Translations under genes and position numbers: made by a program | DNA from: CAWIKY01 sp963836905 | GTDB taxonomy: Bacteria > Pseudomonadota > Alphaproteobacteria > Caulobacterales > Hyphomonadaceae | NCBI GenBank assembly: GCA_963836905.1 | Contig: CAWIKY010000004.1 | Coordinates: forward strand, 248,001 to 312,000 | DNA length: 64,000 nt | Reading direction: 5' to 3' | The notes under the pieces: generated by a model | The model's database searches: none | What the model was told of the DNA's origin: nothing | The model's input: the letters and a program-made list of their open reading frames with translations, nothing else | In this document: one piece after another, positions 24,951 through 32,537 of the stretch | Layout: the number at the start of each line of letters is the position of its first letter | Position numbering within the stretch: position 1 is the first letter of the stretch

Positions 24951-25688
24951 ATGCGCACCCTTATTCTTGCCATTGGCCTTGTTGCGTTGACACCCGGCCT
25001 TGCATCGCCGCCAGCCGCAGCTTTTCTAGGAACTGGCCCGACCTGTTCGACCCGTTTCGAAATGAATGGCTGGAACGTGGAGACCTTCGAGGAAAGCTGG
25101 GAGGTCCGGGGCTTGCGGCAGGTGAAGCTGCCGAAAGACCTGAAAACACTGAAGGGCAAGACCAAGGCCGAATGGGGGATGCGGATCAACTTCGGCTCAG
25201 ACGATTTCGACCGGCCGTATTTCAGGAAGGTGATGGTCGAGGTGCCGCGCCTGAAACGCGGGAAAACAGCCATTGACTGGAATGAAACGCACGACAATAC
25301 CTCCCGGTATATTGGCATGTTCGGGGCCAAGGACTGGGAGTCCGGCGGATATAAATACATTCCGATTTACCGCACGAGCTTCGCTAACATCGTCCAGGGC
25401 CGGGATACGTCCGCGGCATACGATATCTTCGAGGCATCTGACGTTTCGGGGCCTGAAGACGAACTGAACCGCAATTACAAGGCGCTGCCCGCTGGCGGAG
25501 ACGCGCGGCTCGTCGTGGCCGATATGAACCCGCCGGGTGCAACACGAAAGCGCAATATCGAGAAGGATCCTGCGGTCTACGAAGCGGAGTCGGTGCTCGT
25601 TCTGGAAGATATGTTCGCCAATATCGAGAACATCTACCCGGCCATGATGGCGGCGCAGACGAAACTGAAAGCCGAGGGGTGCGACTGA
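24951..25688 (+). CDS. Secreted protein of unknown function
   Basis: 245 residues from ATG 24951. The signal peptide MRTLILAIGLVALTPGLASPPAAA is clear. The mature protein is rich in charged and aromatic residues (FEMNGWNVETFEESWEVRG; KAEWGMRINFGSDDFDRPYFRKV; YIGMFGAKDWESGGYKYIPIYR). It has one early Cys (TCSTRF) and one at the C-terminus (EGCD), which could pair. No repeats or known motif were recognised. It is convergent with dapF after 27 bp. It should act in the periplasm or outside the cell. Confidence 0.75.
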   Translation: MRTLILAIGLVALTPGLASPPAAAFLGTGPTCSTRFEMNGWNVETFEESWEVRGLRQVKLPKDLKTLKGKTKAEWGMRINFGSDDFDRPYFRKVMVEVPRLKRGKTAIDWNETHDNTSRYIGMFGAKDWESGGYKYIPIYRTSFANIVQGRDTSAAYDIFEASDVSGPEDELNRNYKALPAGGDARLVVADMNPPGATRKRNIEKDPAVYEAESVLVLEDMFANIENIYPAMMAAQTKLKAEGCD

Positions 25689-25715
25689 AACCGCGCGCCG
25701 CAAGCCAAAAGCTCG

Positions 25716-26543
25716 CTACAGCGTTGCCGAATGCTCCAGTTCCACGGCGCCGGTCATGATGATCCTGTCCTCGTCATTCCACAGAATGTCGAGCTCGCCG
25801 CCATCCAGCACCAAGACTGCATGCCGGTCGGCCTTTTGAAGACGCGCGGCGCATACAAGCGCGGCGCAGGCGCCCGTGCCGCAGGCTTGCGTCAGCCCGG
25901 CGCCGCGTTCCCAGACACGTAGCCGGATACGATCTGGCGCAATTATTTGCGCAAAGCCGGCATTCACCGCTTCCGGAAACAGGGGATAGCCTTCCACCAG
26001 AGGGCCGACTGCCTCGATATCTATGGCGTCGATATCCGGCACGAAGAACACCGCATGTGGATTGCCGACATTCACGCAGGCCGGACGGGACAGATAAGGC
26101 GCATCCATCGGCCCGATCTTCAAGTCGACACCGCGCGTATCCATCGGCTCGGAAAGCGGAATGTCCTGCCAACCGAACTTCGGAACGCCCATATCCACGG
26201 AAATGCTGGCAGGTCCGGTTTGCCGCGCAAGAAGCTGTCCGGCGACGGTGTCTATTCTGACCTCGTCCCGGCCTGCATGGGTCTCATCGCGAAACAGCAG
26301 CCAGCCAACGCAACGGGTGGCATTTCCGCAAGCGGAAACCTCGCTTCCGTCACGGTTCCAGATGCGCATGAACACGTCCGCGTCTGCGCCGTTTTCCATG
26401 ACGATGATCTGATCCAGAGGATGGCCTGCGGGGCCGGTGGCGGCGATCGCGCGGATTTTTTCCGGTCCTGGGTCGAAACGGCCACCGCGCGCATCGAAGA
26501 TCGCAAACCGGTTGCTGCACCCGTTCATGTAGTGAACCTGCAT
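25716..26543 (-). CDS. dapF: Diaminopimelate epimerase
   Basis: Interconverts LL- and meso-diaminopimelate for lysine and peptidoglycan. The start at ATG 26541-26543 gives MQVHYMNGCSNRFAIFDARGG; DapF usually begins F.KMHGLGNDF, so this N-terminus is a variant. Both active-site cysteines are present in SACGNATRCVGW and TQACGTGACAALV. NVGNPHAVFFV and GDEVRIDTVAG-type segments support the fold. 275 residues, normal length. The upstream side carries the 26.7-27.5 kb repeat array, 130 bp from the start, so its promoter must lie between. Confidence 0.94.
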   Translation of the reverse strand: MQVHYMNGCSNRFAIFDARGGRFDPGPEKIRAIAATGPAGHPLDQIIVMENGADADVFMRIWNRDGSEVSACGNATRCVGWLLFRDETHAGRDEVRIDTVAGQLLARQTGPASISVDMGVPKFGWQDIPLSEPMDTRGVDLKIGPMDAPYLSRPACVNVGNPHAVFFVPDIDAIDIEAVGPLVEGYPLFPEAVNAGFAQIIAPDRIRLRVWERGAGLTQACGTGACAALVCAARLQKADRHAVLVLDGGELDILWNDEDRIIMTGAVELEHSATL

Positions 26544-26677
26544 GACCTCGCACTCCCCATCGCCGACACTACAGCCGCCCTCAGCCGGACTGTACCGGCT
26601 CTCCCCGTTTCGCGCCAATCCTTGCAAGTTCGGGGCCGTGGCGGGGCGGTTGGGAAGGCGGGAGGTAACCTTGTCCA

Positions 26678-27465
26678 CTATCCCCGTGAAGACGGGGATC
26701 TGTCAAAGATGGATACAGACTCCCGCCTGCGCGGGAGAGAAGGCTAAAGTGTTTTGATACCGGGCCCGAACGAGCTCTCACACTGAGCGTGTCGACGTGC
26801 GGGAGCGGGACGGCGCTCCCGTCTCTCCAAAGGCTGCCCCGGATCATCGCTTCGCTCGTCCGGGGAGGCGTTCGAGAGGGCTAACTTCATCTCACGCACT
26901 ATCCCCGTGAAAACGGGGATCTGTCGCAGGCCGTTACAGACTCCGCCTGCGCGGGAGAGAAGGCTAAAGTGTTTTGATACCGGGCCCGAACGAGCTCTCA
27001 CACTGAGCGTGTCGAAGTGCGGGAGCGAGACACAGGCCTGAGCACGTTCAAAAAGCTACCCCGGATATTGCTTCGCAATTCCGGGGAGGCGGCAGTGAGC
27101 TGCGCGATTCCGGAGAGGCGGTTGAGAGGGCTGACGTCACCTCGCCCAATATCCCCGTGAAGACGGGGATCTGTCACAGGCGGATACAGGCTCCCGCCTG
27201 CGCGGGAGACAAGGTGGAAGGGCTTTGGAACCGAGCGCGAACGAACTCTCACACTGAGCGTGTCGAAGTGCGGGAGCGGGACACAGGCCTGAGCAGGTTC
27301 ACAAAGCTACCCCGGATATTGCTTCGCAATTCCGGGGAGGCGGCAGTGAGCTGCGCGATTCCTGAGAGGCGGCTGAGAAGACGTGACGTCATCTCACCCA
27401 CTATCCCCGTGCAGACGGGGATCTGTTATAGATAGATACAGGCTCCCGCCTGCGCGGGAGACACG
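26678..27465. repeat. Tandem array of composite palindromic (REP-type) units, about 3.3 copies
   Basis: The 800-bp stretch between dapF and the RelE-like gene holds no gene. Each unit of 221-252 bp contains four palindromes in order: (1) atccccgtgaagacggggat, at 26680, 26901, 27151 and 27403; (2) ctcccgcctgcgcgggag, about 20 bp later; (3) cactgagcgtgtcgaagtgcggg, holding the 13-base core also seen at 4.3 and 23.3 kb (26784, 27004, 27255); (4) a ccccggat...ccgggg hairpin (26838, 27059, 27311). The last copy is cut after element 2. Units 2 and 3 are most alike. No spacer-repeat regularity of a CRISPR is present. Confidence 0.88.
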
Positions 27466-27502
27466 GTGGTGTGTCACCCGGACGAACGGAACGACACAAT
27501 TT

Positions 27503-27781
27503 TCAGCGATAGACATCCCGGCGGTGTCCGATCTGCACAACGAGAACACGGACCTGATCGTCTTCTATACTGGCGATGAGGCGATAGTCTCCGACACGAT
27601 AGCGCCAGAGGTTGCTTCCTTTGAGAGCTTTGCCGAGTTGTCGTGGGTTGTCTGAACGCTCCAGCCTGTCCCTGAGAAACTTGATGATCCGCCGGGCATC
27701 CGCGGTGCCGATTTTTGAAAGCTGCCGGACGGCGGTGTCTGCCAGTTCAACCCGCCAGACCAAGTTCGCGCTCCACCTCAT
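27503..27781 (-). CDS. relE: RelE/ParE-family toxin
   Basis: The core VWRVELADTAVRQLSKIGTADARRIIKFLRDRL...LGKALKGSNLWRYRVGDYRLIASIEDDQVRVLVVQIGHRRDVY is a complete RelE-type mRNA interferase fold with WRYRVGDYRL and the C-terminal GHRRDVY. An ATG at 27779-27781 gives 92 residues, but a TTG at 27761-27763 gives MVWRVELAD..., the usual N-terminus and a shorter overlap with the antitoxin. The TTG may therefore be the true start. Partner of the RHH gene immediately upstream. The pair lies between two copies of the composite repeat. Confidence 0.9.
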   Translation of the reverse strand: MRWSANLVWRVELADTAVRQLSKIGTADARRIIKFLRDRLERSDNPRQLGKALKGSNLWRYRVGDYRLIASIEDDQVRVLVVQIGHRRDVYR

Positions 27782-27980
27782 CGAGCGTTCGCGCGGTCTC
27801 CTGACCGGTCCGAACCCGCTCAAGCACCTGCTCTGCGAGGTAGATATCCTCGAGCGTGTCGAGATGGGCTTCGATGGCTTCGCGTATGTAGTAGGTGGCC
27901 GTCCGGCCCGTCCGGGATGACAGCGCTTTCAACCGGTCATAAGTTTCATCGGGAAGTCTTACGGCAGCCTGCTTGGTCAT
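27747..27980 (-). CDS. relB: Ribbon-helix-helix antitoxin for RelE-like toxin
   Basis: 77 residues from ATG 27978-27980. The N-terminus MTKQAAVRLPDETYDRLKALSSRTGRTATYYIREAIEAHLDTLEDIYLAEQVLERV is a typical DNA-binding RHH domain of the RelB/DUF6290 kind. The C-terminal RTLDEVERELGLAG is the toxin-binding tail. A cctcct-type SD complement (aggaggtgatc) lies just before the start. It overlaps the toxin by 17-35 bp depending on the toxin start. It probably represses its own promoter; the AT-richer stretch at 27985-28025 is the likely operator and promoter. Confidence 0.9.
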   Translation of the reverse strand: MTKQAAVRLPDETYDRLKALSSRTGRTATYYIREAIEAHLDTLEDIYLAEQVLERVRTGQETARTLDEVERELGLAG

Positions 27981-28074
27981 GATCACCTCCTGTAAGGGTA
28001 TACATGTAAACCAAATAGAGGAGGCTTGAAAGCGTCGTGCTGTGGCGCGCGACCGGTTCAACTAGCGTCACCTC

Positions 28075-28141
28075 ACGCCCTATCCCCGTGAAGACGGGGA
28101 TCTGTCGAAGGCAGATAAAGGCTCCCGCCTGCGCGGAAGAA
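28075..28141. repeat. Separate copy of composite repeat (elements 1-2) beyond the TA module
   Basis: atccccgtgaagacggggat at 28082-28101 and ctcccgcctgcgcggaag at 28122-28139, with the flank cgtcacctcacgcc, in the same orientation as the array. Together with the cut copy at 27403-27460 it brackets the RelBE-like genes as direct repeats. The remaining 150 bp to the S9 peptidase gene hold its promoter region; nothing else was seen there. Confidence 0.85.
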
Positions 28142-28290
28142 AAATGCGCTGCACCTCCCTGGTGAAGCCGGAGAGTGGGCGAACGCTAAGGAACAACCGG
28201 CATAAGGTCTGAAAGCCGCCCCCACCTTTGCGTCATCCGGTTTCGCGCCTATCTTTCTCCCATACAAAATATCTCCGGGAAGGAATTTTC

Positions 28291-30642
28291 ATGAACAGAC
28301 TGTCTTGCGCCGCAGCTGCGCTTGCCTTTGCAGCCATGCCCGCTCTTGCACAGGAGGCCAGCGACATGACCGACACATCCGCGACCGCTGCAGACGCCAT
28401 CGAGGCACAGGCGGAAACCGGTGAGCCTGCACCGGTCCCGACGCCGCCCATCGTGCCTTCAGAGGCAGCGCAGGCAAACAACGGCCCCGCCATGACGCTG
28501 ACGCAGCAGGCCGCCTCTGAAGATCCCTACATCTGGATGGAAGAGGTCGAGGGCGAAAAGGCGCTGGCCTGGGTCCGCGAACAGAATGAGCGCTCCCTCG
28601 AGCTTCTTCAGTCCGACCCGCGCTATGACGATCTGAAGGCGGCCGCGCTCGACATCGTCAATTCCAACGAACGCATTCCCTACGGCTCGATCCGCAACGG
28701 CAAGGTCTACAATTTCTGGCAGGACGAGACCAATGTGCGCGGTCTCTGGCGCAGGACGTCGCTGGAAAGCTACGCAACCGAGACACCCGAATGGGAAACC
28801 GTTCTCGACTTCGACAAGCTCGCTGCCGACGAGGACAAGAACTGGGTGTTCAAGGGGTCCGACTGTTTCGCCGAAACCGGGGAAAGCAATTATACCTGCA
28901 TGGTCACCTTGTCCGATGGAGGCAAGGACGCTGCGGTTCAGCGCGAGTTCGATCTGACGACAAAGACTTTCGTCGAAGGCGGCTTCACCCTGCCCGAAGC
29001 CAAGTCCGGCACGACATGGCTGGACCGCGATACGCTTCTGGTCGGGACCGACTGGAACAGCGACGGCTCGACGCTGACCGAAAGCGGCTATCCATCGGTG
29101 GTCAAGCGCTGGACGCGCGGCACCCCGCTGGAAAGCGCCGAGACGCTATATACCGCAGACAAGACCGACGTTGGCCTCTGGCCGTTCACGCTGGAACTGG
29201 ATGACGGGTCGCGGATCGCAGGCGCAGTCGAAAGCGATACCTTCTTCACCTCGACCTATTGGTGGTTCCCGGAAGGCGAGGCGGATCCCGTCAAGCTTCC
29301 GGTCCCGCCCAAGGCTACGCCTCAGGGCATCTACAAGGGCCAGCTTCTTCTGACGCTGGAGCAGGACTGGTCCCCGGACGGGCAGGACGTATCGTTCAAA
29401 TCGGGCGATCTGATTGCCTTCGAAATGGCCGCTTTTATGGAGAGCCGCGCCCTTCCCCCGGTCGCTCTGGTGTTCCAGCCGAACGAGAAGCAGGCCGTGG
29501 GCGGTGTTTCCATCTCCAGGGATGCAGCCCTTCTGTCGATTTCAGACAATGTGCGCGGACGCATCCTGACGCTGGCCCCGGGAGAGGACGGCTGGTCGAC
29601 CACGCCGGTCGACCTGCCGCAGAACGGATCGGTCGGCATCGCCTTTGCCGACAAGGACGAAGAGACCGTCTTCATCAACTATGAAGGCTATCTGACGCCG
29701 GACTCGCTGCTGAGATACATGCCGGCCGCTGGCGAGGTCGAAACGCTGAAGACATTGCCGGCCAAGTTCGACGCCGAAGGTCTGACGGTGCAGCAGTTTG
29801 AAGCGACCTCGAAAGACGGGACCAAAATTCCGTACTTCGTCGTTCATCGCGATGACATCGAGTTGAACGGTGAAACGCCGACGCTGCTTTACGGCTATGG
29901 CGGTTTCCAGATTTCCCTCACGCCAGGATATTCCGCGCTCAATGGCAAGATGTGGATGGAGAAAGGCGGCGCCTATGTCGTCGCAAACATTCGCGGCGGC
30001 GGCGAGTTCGGCCCGGAATGGCATCAGGCCGGTCTCAAGACCAAGCGTCAGGTGGTGTATGATGATTTCATCGCTGTCGGCGAGGACCTGATTGACCGGG
30101 GCATCACGTCGACACCGCGTCTCGGCATCATGGGCGGCTCGAATGGCGGTCTCTTGATGGGCGTCATGCTGACCCAGCGACCTGACCTCTGGAACGCCGT
30201 TGTCGTGCAGGTGCCGCTGCTCGACATGCTGCGCTATCATCTGCTGCTCGCAGGCGCATCCTGGGTCGATGAGTATGGTTCACCAGACATCGCTGAAGAG
30301 CGTGCCTGGCTCGAAACCATGTCGCCCTATGCCAATTTCGACGCTGATGCGGACTATCCGACACCGTTCTTCGTGACATCCACGAAGGATGACCGTGTCC
30401 ACCCCGCCCATGCGCGCAAGATGGCCAAACTGTTCCAGGCCGCAGACAAGCCGTTTCTCTATTACGAGAACATTGACGGCGGACATTCGGCGGCGGCGAA
30501 CTTGCAGGAGACCGCCAAGCGCAAGGCACTGGAGTTCACCTATCTGATGCGTCAGTTGATGGATGACCCGGCAGCGGCAGCGGCAGACGCGGTGGATGCG
30601 GGCGAAGCTGCTCCGGACATGCAGGAACCGGCAACTGAGTAG
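28291..30642 (+). CDS. S9A-family prolyl oligopeptidase, exported
   Basis: 783 residues from ATG 28291 (SD gggaagga). The signal peptide MNRLSCAAAALAFAAMPALAQ is clear. A Thr/Ala/Pro-rich linker to about residue 75 is followed by DPYIWMEEVEGEKALAWVREQN, the S9A start. The beta-propeller spans roughly 110-480, then the alpha/beta-hydrolase domain. The nucleophile is Ser617 in GIMGGSNGGLLMG, with Asp in TKDDRVHPAHARKM and His in DGGHSAAANLQE. It is larger than average at the N-terminus only. It should cleave proline-containing peptides in the periplasm. The tail is Ala/Glu-rich. Confidence 0.94.
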   Translation: MNRLSCAAAALAFAAMPALAQEASDMTDTSATAADAIEAQAETGEPAPVPTPPIVPSEAAQANNGPAMTLTQQAASEDPYIWMEEVEGEKALAWVREQNERSLELLQSDPRYDDLKAAALDIVNSNERIPYGSIRNGKVYNFWQDETNVRGLWRRTSLESYATETPEWETVLDFDKLAADEDKNWVFKGSDCFAETGESNYTCMVTLSDGGKDAAVQREFDLTTKTFVEGGFTLPEAKSGTTWLDRDTLLVGTDWNSDGSTLTESGYPSVVKRWTRGTPLESAETLYTADKTDVGLWPFTLELDDGSRIAGAVESDTFFTSTYWWFPEGEADPVKLPVPPKATPQGIYKGQLLLTLEQDWSPDGQDVSFKSGDLIAFEMAAFMESRALPPVALVFQPNEKQAVGGVSISRDAALLSISDNVRGRILTLAPGEDGWSTTPVDLPQNGSVGIAFADKDEETVFINYEGYLTPDSLLRYMPAAGEVETLKTLPAKFDAEGLTVQQFEATSKDGTKIPYFVVHRDDIELNGETPTLLYGYGGFQISLTPGYSALNGKMWMEKGGAYVVANIRGGGEFGPEWHQAGLKTKRQVVYDDFIAVGEDLIDRGITSTPRLGIMGGSNGGLLMGVMLTQRPDLWNAVVVQVPLLDMLRYHLLLAGASWVDEYGSPDIAEERAWLETMSPYANFDADADYPTPFFVTSTKDDRVHPAHARKMAKLFQAADKPFLYYENIDGGHSAAANLQETAKRKALEFTYLMRQLMDDPAAAAADAVDAGEAAPDMQEPATE

Positions 30643-30682
30643 CCCGTTGCGCAGGCAGTATATCGAAGGCATGGAGCCAGAC

Positions 30683-30985
30683 ATGATCAGAATTCTTATG
30701 GTCGCCGGGCTCCTTGCTCTGACATTGACGGCCTGCGCCCCGCCGGAGCGCGACATCGTTCAGGCGGCCTGCGTCGAGGATAGCGGCATGACCGGTGTTT
30801 GCGACTGCGTTGCCGATGCGTTCATGGAACAGGCGCCCGAAAATGTACGCGCGCCGGTCATCGCTTCGCTTCGCGACGGAGAGACCCTCGCAAATTCGTT
30901 TGCCAATCTCACACCTGCGGACACGATCGCGATGATGCCGTTTCTGGCGACTGCCGCAGCCTGTCAGCCCGCCTCCGAAAATTGA
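30683..30985 (+). CDS. Small lipoprotein, four-cysteine, unknown function
   Basis: 100 residues from ATG 30683. MIRILMVAGLLALTLTACAPPE has the lipobox LTAC, so it should be lipidated. The mature part has CVEDSGMTGVCDCVADAFMEQAPENV, a cysteine pattern seen in small periplasmic proteins, and ends with another Cys (AAACQPASEN). It lies 40 bp after the S9 peptidase on the same strand and may be cotranscribed with it. Confidence 0.75.
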   Translation: MIRILMVAGLLALTLTACAPPERDIVQAACVEDSGMTGVCDCVADAFMEQAPENVRAPVIASLRDGETLANSFANLTPADTIAMMPFLATAAACQPASEN

Positions 30986-31059
30986 CCGCGACCGGTGCTA
31001 GCTGATTGACGCGGCACGGTTCCAGCGTGGATATGTCGTCGGCGCGCAGGAGGCGGTTC

Positions 31060-32163
31060 ATGGACAATTCAGCGAAGACCGGCATCTGGATTATAGCGAC
31101 CGGCGTTATCGTCGCTTTGCTGTATTTTGGTCGCGATATTCTGGCTCCACTCGCCATTGCCATATTTCTCTGGCTGGTGATGGAAAGTTTCTCCAAGACC
31201 ATTGATCGCGCCATACCGAAGCTGCCCGGCTGGGCAGCGCGCACGATAGGGATTCTGCTCGTCGTCCTGATCTTCGGGCTGGTAATTGTCATGCTCGCGC
31301 GCGGGATCGAACAGATCGGTGACCGCGCAGGCGTCTACGAAGAGCAGATCAACGAAATCATCAGGGCTGCCTACGGTGTCATTGGTCTGCCCGATGCGCC
31401 AACGCTTTCATCCATCATATTCGGAGAGACTGGTCAGCGTTTTATCGGCGTTCTGGCATCTACGACGCGCGAGCTTTCCGAAAACCTCATTCTGGTGCTG
31501 ATCTACGTGGCGTTCCTGTTTCTGGCATCGTCGAGCTGGGGGCTGAAATTCGATGCCATCTTCAAGAAGGACCACAGCCGCGAAACCGCTCGTGTCGTGA
31601 GCATGGATGCCCGCCACGGTATCGAATCCTATCTCTGGACCCAAACGCTCATATCGGCACTGACCACGGTGCTGACCTATGTCACCCTGCTGATCCTCGG
31701 TGTCGAGAACGCGATCTTTCTCTCGGTTCTAATCTTCGTCCTGAACTATATTCCGACCATTGGTTCGATCGTCGCCGCTTTCGTGCCACTTCTCTTCGCC
31801 ATCGTTCAGCCTGACTGGCCGGGCTGGATGCCGGACAGCGTCTATATCAACGCGTTCATCGTCTTCGGCGCCGTCAGCTTCTGGCAGTTCGTGATCGGCA
31901 ATTTCCTGCAGCCGCGGATGATGGGAGACAGTCTCAATCTGTCCGCATTGGTCGTGTTGATCTCGCTGGCGGTCTGGGGCGCGCTCTGGGGCATTGCTGG
32001 CATGTTTCTGTCAGCACCGCTGACGGTCCTTCTGATGATCCTCTTCAACCAGATGCATGAGACACGCTGGCTCGCTGTTCTGCTCTCGGCGGACGGCAAA
32101 CCCGGGTTTCGCGGGCCGGGCGTACGTAAAGACGTTGAAAATCCAAAGTCTGCGACAGAATGA
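31060..32163 (+). CDS. AI-2E (PerM/YdiK) family transporter
   Basis: 367 residues from ATG 31060, with gcaggagg 7 bp upstream; a nearer-upstream ATG at 31033 is less likely. About eight membrane helices, with the central family region YLWTQTLISALTTVLTYVTLLILGVENAIFLSVLIFVLNYIPTIGSIVAAFVPLLFAIVQP and the C-terminal FLQPRMMGDSLNLSALVVLISLAVWGALWGIAGMFLSAPLTVLL. The family name comes from proposed autoinducer-2 export, but members include ion antiporters, so the substrate is open. Confidence 0.9.
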   Translation: MDNSAKTGIWIIATGVIVALLYFGRDILAPLAIAIFLWLVMESFSKTIDRAIPKLPGWAARTIGILLVVLIFGLVIVMLARGIEQIGDRAGVYEEQINEIIRAAYGVIGLPDAPTLSSIIFGETGQRFIGVLASTTRELSENLILVLIYVAFLFLASSSWGLKFDAIFKKDHSRETARVVSMDARHGIESYLWTQTLISALTTVLTYVTLLILGVENAIFLSVLIFVLNYIPTIGSIVAAFVPLLFAIVQPDWPGWMPDSVYINAFIVFGAVSFWQFVIGNFLQPRMMGDSLNLSALVVLISLAVWGALWGIAGMFLSAPLTVLLMILFNQMHETRWLAVLLSADGKPGFRGPGVRKDVENPKSATE

Positions 32164-32296
32164 CCACTCTGACAAAAAAATGAACATGTTCAGTTGCTTC
32201 TGGGGCCGGTCGCCCGCAATGCGAATTCGCATGACAGCAATGTAACCGTTTGCGCGAAATCTGCCCTTCACAAACGTCTGCGGGTGGCTCATATGC

Positions 32297-32437
32297 GCCG
32301 CTCTCTCGCAAGAGAGTGGCTACGGCCTTCGGGTCCTTCGCGTGCGTCCCCCCACCCAGCCTGCGATACGATCCGAAAGACCCGTCAGATGCTTGCATCT
32401 GACGGGTCGGCCGTAGTTACCCCGCCATGGGGTCTTC
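32297..32437 (+). ncRNA. Candidate structured RNA or leader in intergenic 32164-32537
   Basis: The 374-bp gap before the glutamate dehydrogenase gene holds no gene but strong pairing. Stem A: gccgctctct / agagagtggc (32297-32320). Stem B: tacggcc (32321-32327) with ggccgta (32409-32415). Inside B lie stem C, ttcgg / ccgaa (32328-32332, 32373-32377), and stem D, 13 bp, gacccgtcagatg / catctgacgggtc (32379-32408). Then hairpin E, acccc / ggggt (32419-32433), with a cttctta tail. The stems abut without gaps. It could be an sRNA or the 5' leader of the downstream gene. The strand cannot be fixed from pairing alone. Confidence 0.45.
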
Positions 32438-32537
32438 TTATGTTTCCGTCTTCACAAATCATCCGTCACGACATAGCCATAAGTCAGCGGTAAGCATGAA
32501 TGCATGCGACCGGTTGGTTTAGGGAAGGCCAGGCAGT

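Noticed and set aside
26678..27465. CRISPR array
   Set aside because: The units are about 250 bp, are similar along most of their length and contain palindromes; there are no unique spacers of 30-40 bp and no cas genes.
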